Positions 40,523 to 50,989 of a stretch of 56,929 bases of DNA are shown one piece after another. Origin of the DNA: Bacteroidaceae bacterium (GTDB lineage: Bacteria; Bacteroidota; Bacteroidia; Bacteroidales; Bacteroidaceae); assembly GCA_016302965.1 (NCBI GenBank), contig JAEDMP010000004.1, positions 1 through 56,929 on the forward strand. Reading direction: 5' to 3'. A program made the position numbers and the translations under genes. The notes under the pieces were generated by a model. The model ran no database searches. It worked only from the letters and a program-made list of their open reading frames with translations, and was not told where the DNA came from. Numbering within the stretch: the first letter of the stretch is position 1; each line of letters opens with the position of its first letter.

Positions 40523-43500
40523 TTGAAGAGACTCATCTATATACTCATCTGTCTGCTCAGTGTGGTGGCGCTGGCTACCCCACAGGACGACAACACCAGG
40601 AAGCCGGCTCCCAAGGCGCAGCCCAAACTGGCGGCTGACGATGCGCCCATCCCCGACTCCTTGTTGCATGCCCGTTGGCGCATCAGCCGGACGGCTCCCC
40701 TCAGCATCGCCGATGCCGATACCTCGGCCCTCGACCTCCGCATGCCCGACAACATCAAGCAGGAGGCGGTCTATGACGATTCGCTGGGCGTTTATTTCAT
40801 CGGTTCCAAACTCGGTGACTCCTATCTCAACGCCCCCATCCTCATGACTCCCGAAGAGTATATGAAATGGAGCGAGAAACGCTCCGTCCAGGCCTTCTTC
40901 CGCCAGAAGGATGCAGAGAATGTGGCCAACCAGGGCAAGGAGAAGTTTGATTTCACGGACATGAAGTTCGATCTCGGTCCGGCAGAGAAGATTTTCGGTC
41001 CTGGTGGTGTGCGCATCAAGACCCAGGGAACAGCCGAACTCAAACTGGGTGCCACGCTGAAGAACATCGACAACCCCTCGCTGCCCATCCGCAACCGCAA
41101 GACTACTGCCTTCGACTTCGACGAGAAAATCAACCTCAACCTCACGGGTAAGGTGGGCGACAAGGTGAACATGAGTCTGAACTACAACACCGACGCCACC
41201 TTCGACTTCGACAGCAAGAACATCAAGTTGCGCTATGAGGGCAAGGAGGATGAGATTGTGAAACTGGTGGAAGCGGGCAACGTGACCTTCCCCTCCAACT
41301 CCTCGCTCATCAAGGGTGCCAGTTCCCTCTTCGGTATCCGTACCGACCTGCAGTTTGGCAAACTCAAACTGCAGACCGTCATCTCCCAGAAGAAATCTAC
41401 CACGACAAGCGTCTCCTCGAAGGGCGGTACCCAGACCACCGCTTTCGAGATCAATGCCGACGACTATGAAGAAAACCGCCACTTCTTCCTCTCCCACTAT
41501 TTCCGTGAGAAGTATGACCAGGCGATGAAGTCGCTGCCCAACATCATGACGGGCGTGAAAATCACCCGTGTGGAAATCTGGATTACCAACAAGACGGGAA
41601 CCACTAGCAATACCCGTAATATCGTGGCACTCACCGATTTGGGTGAGAGCCAGTACACCTCGCCCCTTTGGGGTGGCTCTGCCTCCACCGTCCAACCGTC
41701 CAACAGTGCCAACAGTGAGTATTATGCCATGACCCACGACTTTGTGGCCGCCCGGGACATTGACCAGACCAATACGGTGCTTGATGCCATCCCCGGTTTT
41801 GCCGGTGGTGTGGACTACGAGAAGGTACAGAGCGCACGCCTGCTCTCCTCCTCCGAATATACGGTCAACAGTGCTTTGGGCTACGTCTCGCTGAAGACCA
41901 CCCTTCAGACCGACCAGGTGCTGGCGGTGGCCTTCGAGTATACCCTGGGCGGCCAGACCTACCAGGTGGGTGAGTTTGCCTCCGACAATACCAACACCTC
42001 CCAGGCTCTCTTCGTCAAGTCGCTGAAGAACACCAACAACAGTCCGCAGATGGGCAACTGGCGCCTGATGATGAAGAACGTCTACTACTTGGCCTCAAAT
42101 GTAGAGAAGACCAAGTTCCGTCTCGACGTGAAATACCAGAGTGACACCACGGGTGTCTATCTCAGCTATATCCCCGAACAGCAGGTGAAGGACCGGATGC
42201 TCATCAAACTGATGGGCTGCGACCGCCTGGACAACAACAACAAGATTCGCTCCAATGGCTACTTCGACTATGTCGAGGGCTATACGGTGAGCAATGGTCG
42301 CGTGTTCTTCCCCACTGCCGAACCTTTTGGTGCTGCCCTGCAGAAACAGTTGGAGAGTGCCGGCGTATCTGCCGACCGTGCGCGTGCCTACGCCTTCACC
42401 GAACTCTACGACACCACCAAGACGGCTGCCAAACAGGTGGCCGAGAAGGATAAGTTTGTGCTGATGGGCCAGTACAAGGGTTCTTCGGCCAATGTCATCT
42501 CCCTCGGAGCCTACAATGTGCCCCAGGGATCTGTGGTGGTGACGGCTGGCGGCGTGGTGCTCAACGAGGGTTCAGACTATAGTGTCGACTACTCGGCTGG
42601 CGAGGTGACCATCCTCAACCAGAGCATCATCGATGCCGGCACCTCGGTCAACGTGAGTCTCGAGAGCAACTCCGACTATGGCATGCAGCGCAAGACGATG
42701 TTGGGCTTCAACTGGGAGTACGACTTCAGCAAGAACTTCCAGATAGGCGGTACCTTCCAGACCCTGCACGAGCAGACCCTCACCTCGAAGGTGGCCATGG
42801 GTTCCGAACCCCTCAACAATATCCTGTGGGGACTGAACATGAACTGGAAGAAGGAGAGCCAGCTGCTCACCAACCTACTCGACAAACTGCCCGGTCTGCA
42901 TCTCACCCAACCCTCCCAGATCAGTTTCACGGGTGAGTTTGCCCAGCTCATTGCCGGTCAGGCCAGCGGCACCCAGGACAACGCGTCGTATGTCGATGAC
43001 TTCGAGAACACCAAGAACGGCATCAGCATCAGTGACCCCAAGTCGTGGGTGCTCTCCAGTGTGCCCACCTTCTTCCCCGAGTCAAAGGACAAGGAGGGAC
43101 TCTCCAGCGGCTATAACCGTGCCCAGATGGCTTGGTATACCATCGACCCCATCTTCACCTACAAGAGCAGTTCGCTCACCCCAGCCCACATCAAGGGTGA
43201 CCTGGAGCAACTTTCCAACCATTATGTGCGCGAGGTCTATGTCAGCGAACTCTATCCCAACCGCGACCAGAGCACCTACAACGGGGCCACCTCCACGCTC
43301 TCCATCCTCAACATGGCCTTCTATCCCACCGAGCGCGGCCCCTATAACTTCTCCACCCAACTCAATGCCGACGGCTCCCTGCCTCTGCCTGAGAACCGTT
43401 GGGGCGGCATGATGCGCAAACTCGAGACCACCGACTTCGAGGCCGCCAATATCGAATATGTGGAGTTCTGGCTGCTCGATCCCTTTATCTATTCCAACCA

Positions 43501-46500
43501 GCAGACTGATGCTGCCGAGTATGGTGGCGACCTGTATATCAACCTCGGTGAGGTGAGCGAGGATGTGCTGCGCGACGGCAAGAAGTTCTATGAGAGCGGA
43601 ATGCCCGTGGATGGCACCAGCTCGTTCACGGAGACCCAGTGGGGCAAGATACCCGTGCAGGCTACCCAGACCTACGCCTTTGCCACCACCAGTGGAGCGC
43701 GGGCCAAACAGGATGTCGGTCTCAACGGTCTGACCGATGAGGAGGAGCGCACCTTCGCCCCCTATCAGGAGTTTAACAACATGGTCTCCTCAATGGCCAA
43801 CGACAGTCTGCGCCTCGCCTGGCAGACCGACCCCGCCAACGATGACTACCACTACTACCGTGGCTCCGACTACGACGAGCAGAAGATGCCCATCCTGCAA
43901 CGCTACAAACGCATCAACAACCCCCAGGGCAACTCGCCCGACAACGACAATAACAACGAGAGCTACGACACCTCCTACAAGACCACGCCCGATGTGGAGG
44001 ACATCAACCAGGACTATACCCTCAACGAGTATGAGCGTTACTACCAATACCGCGTGAGCATCCGTCCCGAAGACCTCAACGAGAACAACATCGGCAACAA
44101 CTACCTCGCTGACGTGAGAGAGGCAGGAGCCCCGTTGCGCAACGGCAAGACCGAGAAGGTGAAGTGGTATAAGTTCCGCATCCCCATCAGTTCGCCCGAC
44201 CGCGAGCGTGTGGGCTCCATCAATGATGTCAGCTCCATCCGCTTCATGCGTATGTTCCTCACCCACTTCCGCAAGCCCATTGTGCTCCGTTTCGGCAGCC
44301 TCGACCTGGTGCGGGGCGAGTGGCGCGTCTATGAGCAGCCGCTCGACAATGCCTCGGCCGCCGGCAGCGGCACGCTTGAGGTGAGCAATGTGAACATTGA
44401 GGAGTATACCGACAAGAAGCCCGTCAACTATGTGCTGCCTCCGGGCATCAGCCGTGTGACCGACCCCTCCCAGCCTCAGTTGGTGGAGAGCAACGAGCAG
44501 TCGATGAGCATGATAGTGAAGAATCTGGGCAAGAACGAGTCGAAGGCCGTCTATAAGAAGACTACCCTCGACCTGCGCCAGTACAAGCGTTTGCAGATGT
44601 TCGTCCATGCCAACGCTTTCCTGCAGAATGTCACCAACCTGCAGAACGACCAGCTCGCTGTGTTCGTTCGCCTCGGCAGCGACTACAAGAGCAACTATTA
44701 CGAGTATGAGATACCGCTGAAGCTCACCCCCGAGAAGGTCTATTCCAATGCCGAGCGCACCGCCGTATGGCCCGAAGAGAACATGCTCGACATCGACCTC
44801 TCTGTGTTCACCACCCTGAAGAAGGCCCGCAACAAGGCCAAGGCCCAGGGCACCGCCTCCTATACCGCCGCCTTCTCTGACTATGACAGCGACCGACCTG
44901 GCAACAAGGTGACCGTGATGGGTAACCCCACCCTGGGCGAGGTGAAGACGATGATGATAGGTGTGCGCAACCTCTCCTCCCAACCCAAGTCAGGTGAGAT
45001 CTGGGTGAACGAACTGCGCCTGCTCGAGTTCAACAACAAGGGTGGATGGGCAGCGTCGGGAGCCCTCAACATGCAGCTCTCCGACCTCGGCAGCGTCAAC
45101 CTTACGGGTAAGATGGTGACCGAAGGATTCGGCGGACTGGAGGAAGGACTGGCCCAGCGTTCCACCGACGACTACAAGACCTACAGCCTCACCGCCAGTC
45201 TCGACCTTGGCAAGTTCTTCCCCGACAAGGCGAAGGTGTCGGTGCCCCTCTATTACTCCGTCACCAAGGAGGAGACCCGCCCCAAGTATAATCCGCTCGA
45301 CAGCGACATGAAGCTCGAGGATGCCTTGGAGAGTGCCGCCAACCAGCATGAGAAGGACTCCATCGAGTCGATAGCCGTCACCAAGGTGACCAACACCAAC
45401 TTCTCCCTCTCCAACGTGCGTGTGGGCATCAAGACCAAGCGTCACCCCATGCCCTACGACCCCGCCAACTTCGCCTTCAGCTACAGCCACTCCCATCGCA
45501 AGACCACGGGCGAGACCACCGTCTATGAGACCGAAGACCAGTGGCGCGGTTCGCTCAACTACAGCTATACGCCCGTCTACAAGACCTACGAACCCTTCAA
45601 GAAACTCAAGGGCAAGAGCAAGTGGCTCAACTTCCCCAAGTCGATAGGCTTCAACTACTTGCCCCAGAATATCACCTTCAACAGCGAACTGCTGCGCAAC
45701 TACTATGAGTTGCAGGAGCGTGACCTGGAGAGCCTCGAAAACTCCCAACTGCCCCTCACCTACAGTCAGCAGTTCCTCTGGAACCGTGAGTTCTCCCTGC
45801 GCTGGGACCTCACCAAGAACCTGCATGCTAACTTCCAGTCGGCCACCCATGCCGAAATCGTCGAGCCCAACCGCCCGGTCAACAAAGACCTCTATCCCGA
45901 TGACTACCACATCTGGAAAGACTCGGTATGGAACAGCATCAAGAACCTCGGTACACCCCTCGACTACCAGCAGTCGTTCTCGGCCTCCTACAAACTGCCG
46001 CTCAACAAACTGCCTGTCTTCGACTGGTTCAATGCCGATGTCTCCTATACATCCAACTACAACTGGATGCGTGGCACCGAACTTGAAGACGGTACTTCGC
46101 TCGGCAACACCATCACCTCCAACCGCAACCTCACCATCAACAGCTCCTGGAACATGGAGACGCTCTACAACCATATCCCCTTCCTGAAGAAGACCAACGA
46201 GCGATTCAAGAAGAAGGCTGGAGCCAACCTCAACCAGCGCAACCAGAAGAATGCGAAGAACGCCAAGAACGCGCGCAACAGCAAGGATACCAAGGACGGT
46301 AAGGATGGTAAGAATGCCAAGGGTGGGGTGGATGACAAGAATCCGCTCAACAAAAAGAAGGGTGGAGCCGCCTCTGATGCTGACGAGAAAGCCAAGGAAC
46401 TCGAACAGAAGGCGCTGGCCAAGAAGAAGAACAGCTTCCAGAAAGAGGTGGCTCTCAAGACCGATACCACCGTCACCGTAGCCCACAACAAGAAGAGCAA

Positions 46501-48148
46501 ACGTCTGATTGTGACCGCCAAGACTGCCGATGGCAAGCCCTACGACCTGAAGTATAAGGTGGTGGATGAGAACAAGATTCTCGTGAAGAACCGCGACAGT
46601 GTGAAGGTGAAGATCACGGTCACTCCCAAGCAGCCTCTGGAGAAACTCTGGTGGTACAGCCCCGCCCAGTATCTGACCCGTGCCCTGATGATGGTGCGCA
46701 ACGTGAGCATCTCCTACCGCAGCCAGTATGCGATGACCCTGCCCGGTTTCATCCCCAATGTGGGCGATGCCTTCGGTCAGCGCACGGGCGATGTGATGGC
46801 ACCGGGTCTCGACTTCGCCTTCGGTTTCATAGGCGACAGCTACTTGCAGAAGAGCTACGACAACGGCTGGCTGCTCTGTGCCGACAGCATCGCCACCCCC
46901 GCCACGACCAATGCCACCGAGGACCTGCAGGTGAAACTCACGCTCGAACCCATCACCGACCTGAAGATCGACCTGAACATGAGTCATACGGTGAACAAGT
47001 CGCGCAGCATCCAGTATATGTACGAGGGGATGCCTGCCACCCAGAGCGGTACCTTCTCGATGACCACCATCAGTCTGAAGAGTGCCTTGGAGGGTATCGG
47101 CGATGCCAACAACGGCTATGCCTCGAAATCGTTCACCCGTTTCTGCAACAGCATCGAAGGCTTCCGCGACCGGGTGCAGCGCCGTTACGAGCATGCCATC
47201 TATCCTGAGGGCACCACCAATGCCGAGGGAGCCAACCTGGGCGGCACACCCTACAACCCCGAACTGGGTCAGGTGAACGCCTACAGCGCCGATGTACTCA
47301 TCCCCGCCTTCCTCAATGCCTATACCTCCAGCGGCTCGTCGCTCGACCTCTTCCCCGCCATCAAACGGATGCTGCCCAACTGGACTATCCGCTACAGCGG
47401 TCTCGGCAAACTGCCCTGGCTGCGTGACCATTTCAAGAGCGTCAACCTCAACCACTCCTACAAGAGTGTCTATGCCGTGGGCAGCTATGCCTCCTACAGC
47501 ACCTACCGTGAGTATATGGATGGACTGGGCTTCATCACCGATGCCACCACGGGTAATCCCGTGCCCAACAGCATGTACAACATCAGCACCGTGAGCATCA
47601 ACGAGGCTTTCTCGCCCCTGCTTGGCATCGACTTCACCATGCAGAACAACCTCACCTGCAAGGTGGAATACCGCACCACAAGAGTGCTCACGCTGAGCAC
47701 CACCAGTGTGCAGGTGAACGAAGCACTGAGCAAGGACTGGGTCATCGGTCTGGGCTATAAGATCAGCAATTTTGAGCTCTTCTCATCCGGCACCTCGCGC
47801 AAGATCAAGAAGGCACAGGGCGGCAACAACCGGCAGCAGGCCAACCAGAAGCAGCAGAGCACCCGGGCGACGGGTAGGGGAGTGAACCACGACCTCAACC
47901 TCCGTCTCGACATCTCCTTCCGCAAGCAGGCCGCCATCACGCGCGACATCGCCACCGTCACGAGTGCTGCCAGCAGTGGCAACAATGCCTTCAAGCTCTC
48001 GTTCATGGCAGACTATACGCTCTCGCGTCTGCTCACCCTCAGTGCCTACTACGACCGTCAGACCAATACCCCGCTCCTCTCCTCAAGCAGCTATCCCACC
48101 ACCACCCAGGATTTCGGTGTCAGTCTGAAGTTCTCCCTCACCCGCTAA
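40523..48148 (+). CDS. sprA: Type IX secretion translocon SprA
   Basis: This 2541-aa outer-membrane barrel is the T9SS translocon (Sov in Porphyromonas), through which proteins with C-terminal sorting domains are exported. It starts at TTG (40523) with a signal peptide (MKRLIYILICLLSVVALATPQ). SprA-type segments recur along its length, e.g. IKTQGTAELKLGATLKNIDNPSLP, GKVGDKVNMSLNYNTDATFDFDSKNIKLRYEGKEDEIVKLVEAGNVTFP, GASSLFGIRTDLQFGKLKLQTVISQKKS, FVDDFEN-like YVDDFENTKNGISI, and EIWVNELRLLEFNNKGGWAASG. Its length is typical (~2400). A strongly basic low-complexity insert sits at ~1905-1975 (KNAKNAKNARNSKDTKDGKDG...). It is convergent with the 864-aa GH51 gene and shares a terminator with it. 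Confidence 0.96.
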   Translation: MKRLIYILICLLSVVALATPQDDNTRKPAPKAQPKLAADDAPIPDSLLHARWRISRTAPLSIADADTSALDLRMPDNIKQEAVYDDSLGVYFIGSKLGDSYLNAPILMTPEEYMKWSEKRSVQAFFRQKDAENVANQGKEKFDFTDMKFDLGPAEKIFGPGGVRIKTQGTAELKLGATLKNIDNPSLPIRNRKTTAFDFDEKINLNLTGKVGDKVNMSLNYNTDATFDFDSKNIKLRYEGKEDEIVKLVEAGNVTFPSNSSLIKGASSLFGIRTDLQFGKLKLQTVISQKKSTTTSVSSKGGTQTTAFEINADDYEENRHFFLSHYFREKYDQAMKSLPNIMTGVKITRVEIWITNKTGTTSNTRNIVALTDLGESQYTSPLWGGSASTVQPSNSANSEYYAMTHDFVAARDIDQTNTVLDAIPGFAGGVDYEKVQSARLLSSSEYTVNSALGYVSLKTTLQTDQVLAVAFEYTLGGQTYQVGEFASDNTNTSQALFVKSLKNTNNSPQMGNWRLMMKNVYYLASNVEKTKFRLDVKYQSDTTGVYLSYIPEQQVKDRMLIKLMGCDRLDNNNKIRSNGYFDYVEGYTVSNGRVFFPTAEPFGAALQKQLESAGVSADRARAYAFTELYDTTKTAAKQVAEKDKFVLMGQYKGSSANVISLGAYNVPQGSVVVTAGGVVLNEGSDYSVDYSAGEVTILNQSIIDAGTSVNVSLESNSDYGMQRKTMLGFNWEYDFSKNFQIGGTFQTLHEQTLTSKVAMGSEPLNNILWGLNMNWKKESQLLTNLLDKLPGLHLTQPSQISFTGEFAQLIAGQASGTQDNASYVDDFENTKNGISISDPKSWVLSSVPTFFPESKDKEGLSSGYNRAQMAWYTIDPIFTYKSSSLTPAHIKGDLEQLSNHYVREVYVSELYPNRDQSTYNGATSTLSILNMAFYPTERGPYNFSTQLNADGSLPLPENRWGGMMRKLETTDFEAANIEYVEFWLLDPFIYSNQQTDAAEYGGDLYINLGEVSEDVLRDGKKFYESGMPVDGTSSFTETQWGKIPVQATQTYAFATTSGARAKQDVGLNGLTDEEERTFAPYQEFNNMVSSMANDSLRLAWQTDPANDDYHYYRGSDYDEQKMPILQRYKRINNPQGNSPDNDNNNESYDTSYKTTPDVEDINQDYTLNEYERYYQYRVSIRPEDLNENNIGNNYLADVREAGAPLRNGKTEKVKWYKFRIPISSPDRERVGSINDVSSIRFMRMFLTHFRKPIVLRFGSLDLVRGEWRVYEQPLDNASAAGSGTLEVSNVNIEEYTDKKPVNYVLPPGISRVTDPSQPQLVESNEQSMSMIVKNLGKNESKAVYKKTTLDLRQYKRLQMFVHANAFLQNVTNLQNDQLAVFVRLGSDYKSNYYEYEIPLKLTPEKVYSNAERTAVWPEENMLDIDLSVFTTLKKARNKAKAQGTASYTAAFSDYDSDRPGNKVTVMGNPTLGEVKTMMIGVRNLSSQPKSGEIWVNELRLLEFNNKGGWAASGALNMQLSDLGSVNLTGKMVTEGFGGLEEGLAQRSTDDYKTYSLTASLDLGKFFPDKAKVSVPLYYSVTKEETRPKYNPLDSDMKLEDALESAANQHEKDSIESIAVTKVTNTNFSLSNVRVGIKTKRHPMPYDPANFAFSYSHSHRKTTGETTVYETEDQWRGSLNYSYTPVYKTYEPFKKLKGKSKWLNFPKSIGFNYLPQNITFNSELLRNYYELQERDLESLENSQLPLTYSQQFLWNREFSLRWDLTKNLHANFQSATHAEIVEPNRPVNKDLYPDDYHIWKDSVWNSIKNLGTPLDYQQSFSASYKLPLNKLPVFDWFNADVSYTSNYNWMRGTELEDGTSLGNTITSNRNLTINSSWNMETLYNHIPFLKKTNERFKKKAGANLNQRNQKNAKNAKNARNSKDTKDGKDGKNAKGGVDDKNPLNKKKGGAASDADEKAKELEQKALAKKKNSFQKEVALKTDTTVTVAHNKKSKRLIVTAKTADGKPYDLKYKVVDENKILVKNRDSVKVKITVTPKQPLEKLWWYSPAQYLTRALMMVRNVSISYRSQYAMTLPGFIPNVGDAFGQRTGDVMAPGLDFAFGFIGDSYLQKSYDNGWLLCADSIATPATTNATEDLQVKLTLEPITDLKIDLNMSHTVNKSRSIQYMYEGMPATQSGTFSMTTISLKSALEGIGDANNGYASKSFTRFCNSIEGFRDRVQRRYEHAIYPEGTTNAEGANLGGTPYNPELGQVNAYSADVLIPAFLNAYTSSGSSLDLFPAIKRMLPNWTIRYSGLGKLPWLRDHFKSVNLNHSYKSVYAVGSYASYSTYREYMDGLGFITDATTGNPVPNSMYNISTVSINEAFSPLLGIDFTMQNNLTCKVEYRTTRVLTLSTTSVQVNEALSKDWVIGLGYKISNFELFSSGTSRKIKKAQGGNNRQQANQKQQSTRATGRGVNHDLNLRLDISFRKQAAITRDIATVTSAASSGNNAFKLSFMADYTLSRLLTLSAYYDRQTNTPLLSSSSYPTTTQDFGVSLKFSLTR

Positions 48149-48170
48149 TCCCTGTTCTGTCTGATATACG

Positions 48171-48215
48171 AAAAAAAGAACCGCCCGCCTGACGCAGTGT
48201 CAAGCGGGTGGTTCT
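48171..48215. terminator. Bidirectional terminator between sprA and GH51
   Basis: A 12-bp stem AGAACCGCCCGC / GCGGGTGGTTCT (one wobble) has an inner TGAC/GTCA pairing. On the minus strand it is followed by seven T residues, on the plus strand by a weaker TCTTCTCT. It serves both convergent genes. Confidence 0.75.
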
Positions 48216-48227
48216 TCTCTGTATCAA

Positions 48228-48279
48228 TAGTTCTTATTAATAGTACTTATTAATAGTACTTATTAATGGTGTTTATTGA
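48228..48279. repeat. Four 13-bp tandem repeats
   Basis: The unit TAGTACTTATTAA is exact in copies two and three (48241-48266). Copy one has one change and copy four is degenerate (TGGTGTTTATTGA). It lies between the shared terminator and the GH51 stop codon. Confidence 0.65.
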
Positions 48280-48299
48280 TGGTGAAAACTTCCACCTTG

Positions 48300-50894
48300 C
48301 TACAGTTGTACAACCACGAACGAGTAAGCCGGCAAGACGAGCTTCTCTCCCTTGGCGATAGTGCCGCTGACGGGCGTGGCCGTGCGGTCACCGGGTTTGC
48401 CGCTGAAACCCTCATACCGGGCATAGTTGGCGATATTGAATCCCACCGACTTGAGATCCACCTCCAGTTCCACAGGCAGGATATTCGTGATCCTCAGATA
48501 GCGCTGCCCCGTCTTGCTGTCCATCACCGTGCTCACAGCCACCCGGTTGCTCCAGTCCTTGCCCGCATCGACCGTGGTGCGGATCCACCTGTTGCCGCTG
48601 TAGGTGCCGAAGAGCCGCTGTGTCTCATAGCTCGGCGTGGTGCGGATAGCCGTATTGCTGAAATAAATCATGTCGGGATTCCAGTTCGAGTGGCCGTTCT
48701 TGCAGAGCAGTGGAGCGTAGGAGGTCATGCTCACCACGTCGCCGTTGCGCTCGATGTGGCAGAGATAGGCCGCCTCGGCCAGCGCACAGTCGATATTGCC
48801 GTCACGTGACCGGGCTGCATACTCGCCGAGATACACCTTTGCCCCTTTCCGGTCATAGTGGTCATAGTAGTCCTGGTTGTTCAGGAACCATCCCACACTC
48901 TCATAGTAATGCTCGTCCACCATGTCGAAAATCTTGCGGTTGTCATTGGCGAACTTCCATCCCTCGATATAGTCGGACGAAGGATGGTGGAACGGTCCCA
49001 CCGTACCGCAGACGATGATGTCGGGGTACTTGGCCTTGATGGCCTCGCAGATCATTTTGCAGCGGTCTTCAAACGTGGTCGAAATCAGGTCCTCGTTGCC
49101 GATACCGATATACTTCAGGCCGAAAGGCTCGGGATGGCCGGCATCGGCCCTCATCTTCGCCCACTGACTGGTGGCGGGGTCACCGTTGGCCCATTCAATC
49201 AGTGCGAGAATCTCGTCGATATAGGCCGGCATATCCTTCATGCTGATGCCACCCTGCTGTCCGCCATACCCATCCTTGTCGGCAGCCGAGTTCTGGCAGG
49301 GCACTCCTGCGGCAAGCACAGGTAGCGGTTCGGCGTGGATATCCTCACAGAACTGGAAATACTCATAGAATCCCAGTCCGCGCGTCTGGTGGTAATGCCA
49401 GATATTGTGGTCGGGCTTCCGTTCATAGAGCGGCCCTACGGTATGGTTCCAGTGGTAGATGTTGTCGAGGCCCTGTCCGTGGCTCATGCAGCCACCGGGG
49501 AAGCGCACAAACTTGGGATGCAGGTCGGCGATGGCCTGAGCCAGGTCCTTGCGCAGTCCGTTCTTCCTTCCGTTGAAGGTGTCTTGCGGGAAGAGGCTCA
49601 CCATATCTATCTGCACCTCCTCCTGCCCCTTGAACGTGAGCGTCAGTACGGCCTTGTCGGCATCCTCGGTGGCGGTGATCACCGTCTCCACCTTCATCCA
49701 TCCCTCCTGTGCGTTGGCCTTCATGCGGAGGTCGGCATAGCCAATGGTCTTGTCACCGGCCATGAGTGCCACGCGGCAGTCTTTCTTCTTGGTCTTGCCC
49801 ATCCATACATAGCAGCTGAAATCATATCGGGCACCCTTCTTCACCGCCATGCCGTCCCATCCCTCATTGCGGAGGGTATCGTTGCTCACCACCACGCTGT
49901 GGCTGTTCCATTGTCCGATGGGGTGGTCGGTGGTGGTGCGGATGTTGCGGTTGGAGTGCCAGGCGGTGGTGGCGTGCCACTCCCTGCGGTCGGCGGCGCA
50001 GTATTCGAAGTCTCGGTTCTGCACCATCTCGGCATAGAGTCCGCCATCGGCTGCATAGCTGATATCCTCGAAGAAGATACCGATCAGTTTGTCGCTGATC
50101 TCCTTCTGCTGCTTGCCGTCGATGGTCACGGTCACCTGTGCCTTCTTCCCGTTGAAGAGCGTGCTGAACCGCTGGTCGTCGTTGAGGCTCTCCTTCCAGG
50201 TCTCTTGTTTCTGGGTCCAGTAGGCGAAATGCCCCATCACCCGCTTCACCGTCTGGCTGTCCACCTCGATGAGATTGCCCACCGCCATCTTCCCGTCCAC
50301 GAGGGCAGAGTCGCATTTGGCCCTTTGGGCGAGATACTTGCCCGCAGGCACAATCCGGTCGGAGGAGAAGTGGCGGAAGGTCTTGTCGGCTACGGTCGAC
50401 ATCACCTTGCCCTCGGGAGTCTGATAGCAGACGAGCCGAGTGCCGTCAGCCTCCTCGAAGGCCACGGGCGCAAGACACCCCCTGCTGCTCATGCGCGGAT
50501 AGTCCTGGGGGCGCCACACCACCATATCTTCCGAATAGGCCACGCCGAAGCAGGGAGCCGTCTGGTTCACCTCAAACACAGCCACATAGCCGCCCTTCAC
50601 CTTCGTGACGTAGGGCGCATACATGTTCTTCTCGCTGCCCCAGGCCGAGTAGTCCGACTGGAAGAGCGTACCCACTTGGGTCCACTTGCCGTCTTCTTTC
50701 TCTACCGCCACCTTCATGCCGGCCTTCTTGTCGTTGCAGAACAGGAAGAGTTGTGGCTTTTTCTCCACTACCTCCTTGACAGCAGTAGTTTTCTTTTCTG
50801 TTTTCTTCTTTTTGCTTGCCCCCAAGGCAACGGCAGGTACCATGGCCAGCGCCACCGCCGTCATCCAAAAAGCATTGTTCCTTCGTTTTTTCAT
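48300..50894 (-). CDS. Multidomain alpha-L-arabinofuranosidase: propeller-like N-domain + GH51
   Basis: This 864-aa exported protein has a signal peptide (MKKRRNNAFWMTAVALAMVPAVALGA), then a Lys-rich stretch. Residues ~45-225 look like part of a GH43-type beta-propeller (MYAPYVTKVKGGYVAVFEV, GVAYSEDMVVWRPQDYP, RLVCYQTPEGKVMSTV), but I see no full set of catalytic acids, so it may be a partial propeller used for binding. Residues ~255-864 form a GH51 enzyme: GIFFEDISYAADGGLYAEMVQNRDFEY, acid/base E601 (GIGNEDLIS), nucleophile E691 (YLGEYAARS), and a C-terminal sandwich ending AYSFVVVQL. It is a distant paralogue of the 669-aa GH51. It is transcribed alone. Confidence 0.9.
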   Translation of the reverse strand: MKKRRNNAFWMTAVALAMVPAVALGASKKKKTEKKTTAVKEVVEKKPQLFLFCNDKKAGMKVAVEKEDGKWTQVGTLFQSDYSAWGSEKNMYAPYVTKVKGGYVAVFEVNQTAPCFGVAYSEDMVVWRPQDYPRMSSRGCLAPVAFEEADGTRLVCYQTPEGKVMSTVADKTFRHFSSDRIVPAGKYLAQRAKCDSALVDGKMAVGNLIEVDSQTVKRVMGHFAYWTQKQETWKESLNDDQRFSTLFNGKKAQVTVTIDGKQQKEISDKLIGIFFEDISYAADGGLYAEMVQNRDFEYCAADRREWHATTAWHSNRNIRTTTDHPIGQWNSHSVVVSNDTLRNEGWDGMAVKKGARYDFSCYVWMGKTKKKDCRVALMAGDKTIGYADLRMKANAQEGWMKVETVITATEDADKAVLTLTFKGQEEVQIDMVSLFPQDTFNGRKNGLRKDLAQAIADLHPKFVRFPGGCMSHGQGLDNIYHWNHTVGPLYERKPDHNIWHYHQTRGLGFYEYFQFCEDIHAEPLPVLAAGVPCQNSAADKDGYGGQQGGISMKDMPAYIDEILALIEWANGDPATSQWAKMRADAGHPEPFGLKYIGIGNEDLISTTFEDRCKMICEAIKAKYPDIIVCGTVGPFHHPSSDYIEGWKFANDNRKIFDMVDEHYYESVGWFLNNQDYYDHYDRKGAKVYLGEYAARSRDGNIDCALAEAAYLCHIERNGDVVSMTSYAPLLCKNGHSNWNPDMIYFSNTAIRTTPSYETQRLFGTYSGNRWIRTTVDAGKDWSNRVAVSTVMDSKTGQRYLRITNILPVELEVDLKSVGFNIANYARYEGFSGKPGDRTATPVSGTIAKGEKLVLPAYSFVVVQL

Positions 50895-50989
50895 TGATAC
50901 GATAGTTAGATATTAGTATTTGGTAAAATGTTTCAAAAGGTCTCTTCAAAAGGAATCATAGGCTATGTTAGTTCTTCCACTTCATCTGT

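Noticed and set aside
44990..47455. 821-codon open frame on the minus strand inside sprA
   Set aside because: It is antisense to a clearly coding region with strong codon bias; the translation is low-complexity Gly/Val/Glu-rich with no recognisable domain. Similar shadows oppose the GH51 gene (49335-50897), the LptF/G gene (18571-19857) and the GH53 gene (3465-4616).
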